Positions 63,701 to 64,000 of a DNA stretch of 64,000 bases are shown here, one piece after another. The stretch's first letter is position 1, and each line of letters begins with the position of its first letter. The DNA is from Antedon mediterranea (lineage: Eukaryota; Echinodermata; Crinoidea; Comatulida; Antedonidae). The position numbers were made by a program, and so were the translations under genes. The stretch covers positions 29,749,795-29,813,794 of the forward strand of contig NC_092670.1 in NCBI RefSeq assembly GCF_964355755.1, in the 5' to 3' direction. The notes under the pieces were generated by a model. It worked only from the letters and a program-made list of their open reading frames with translations. It was not told where the DNA came from and did not search any database.

Positions 63701-64000
63701 TCTAAAAACCTAGTGGCCATACGAAATAATCTATATCAGAGAAGATTAACAGATGTGAACTTTGAATTAAAATGTTATTCCTAGAAGTAAAGTACTTATT
63801 TAAGTAAGAACTTATTTAAGTTTATTATGGACATTGAAACATGATTGGACAATTTTAGGAAAATCATTTTAAAATATACAATTACTTAAAACATGTACTC
63901 GCATACAAGAAAAATACATGGAAGATTTTAAAGGCCAGGTGCGGGCAAAAAATTTCTATTGATCATACATTCCAATAATTATCGATCTATAGTTTCCCCT
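60318..64000. other. Spacer, no gene recognised; repeat end at right edge
   Basis: A (TAA)n tract lies at about 60717-60770. Small open frames (61084-61450 minus, 62784-63056 plus) show no known domain. From 63928 to the edge the sequence is the reverse complement of 21492-21563, so a dispersed element is cut by the window end. Confidence 0.4.

Noticed and set aside
47272-64000. Search for a second formin-like exon
   Set aside because: I looked for the NLPPDK / NEKKWEL type segment on the plus strand and saw none; a weak or split exon could have been missed.

Overview
The window reads as AT-rich intronic and intergenic DNA from a marine invertebrate deuterostome, most likely an echinoderm. 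The reasons are intron-rich genes with animal splice sites, frequent 'taggcctag' words, and dense DNA transposons, Helitron-like elements and LINE remnants. This is an inference; no marker gene fixes the species. There are no prokaryotic operons, rRNA genes or CRISPR arrays. Host genes: (1) Positions 367-2342 (+) hold the last four exons of a secreted-type protein with an LDL-receptor class A half-module, two WAP domains, a coiled coil, a Pro/Tyr-rich stretch and a basic tail. (2) Positions 4148-17908 (-) hold a complete 12-exon CLP1 gene (polynucleotide 5'-hydroxyl kinase / pre-mRNA cleavage factor subunit, 426 aa). I assembled it exon by exon and all phases agree. It contains a U12-type AT-AC intron. 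Its last exon is separated from the rest by a 5.5 kb intron holding a LINE that is split by a 2.9 kb inverted-repeat element. (3) Positions 33944-34060 (+) hold the first coding exon of a formin-like (FMNL/FRL) gene with an N-myristoylation start. No second exon was found, so the first intron probably spans the remaining 30 kb. Mobile DNA by region: 2.9-13.1 kb has two Helitron-like elements of one family, a LINE with a nested insertion, and a widespread 'CTCCACCAAGGAGG' repeat. 19.9-26 kb has a second Helitron-like family, a decayed gene of an expanded uncharacterised invertebrate family lying between inverted repeats, and a Rex1/CR1-like LINE tail. 26.6-30.3 kb has a terminal-inverted-repeat element containing an 11-copy minisatellite, followed by a 1.4 kb near-palindrome. 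30.7-34.4 kb has three decayed LINE ends. 37.7-45.9 kb has a head-to-tail array of five Helitron-like units. 46.5-60.3 kb has pogo-like, Harbinger-like (with a Myb/SANT-like ORF and a Penelope GIY-YIG fragment), hAT and unclassified terminal-inverted-repeat elements, several with target-site duplications. The most notable system is the Helitron-like superfamily. Three sequence families share one end plan: a long hairpin near the 5' end, the same arm repeated near the 3' end, a short hairpin, then CTAG before a host T. The hairpin arm differs between families, yet the 5' and 3' copies match within each family. In the array two junctions read exactly CTAG|TC, and one unit carries six stacked 5' hairpins drawn from two families.
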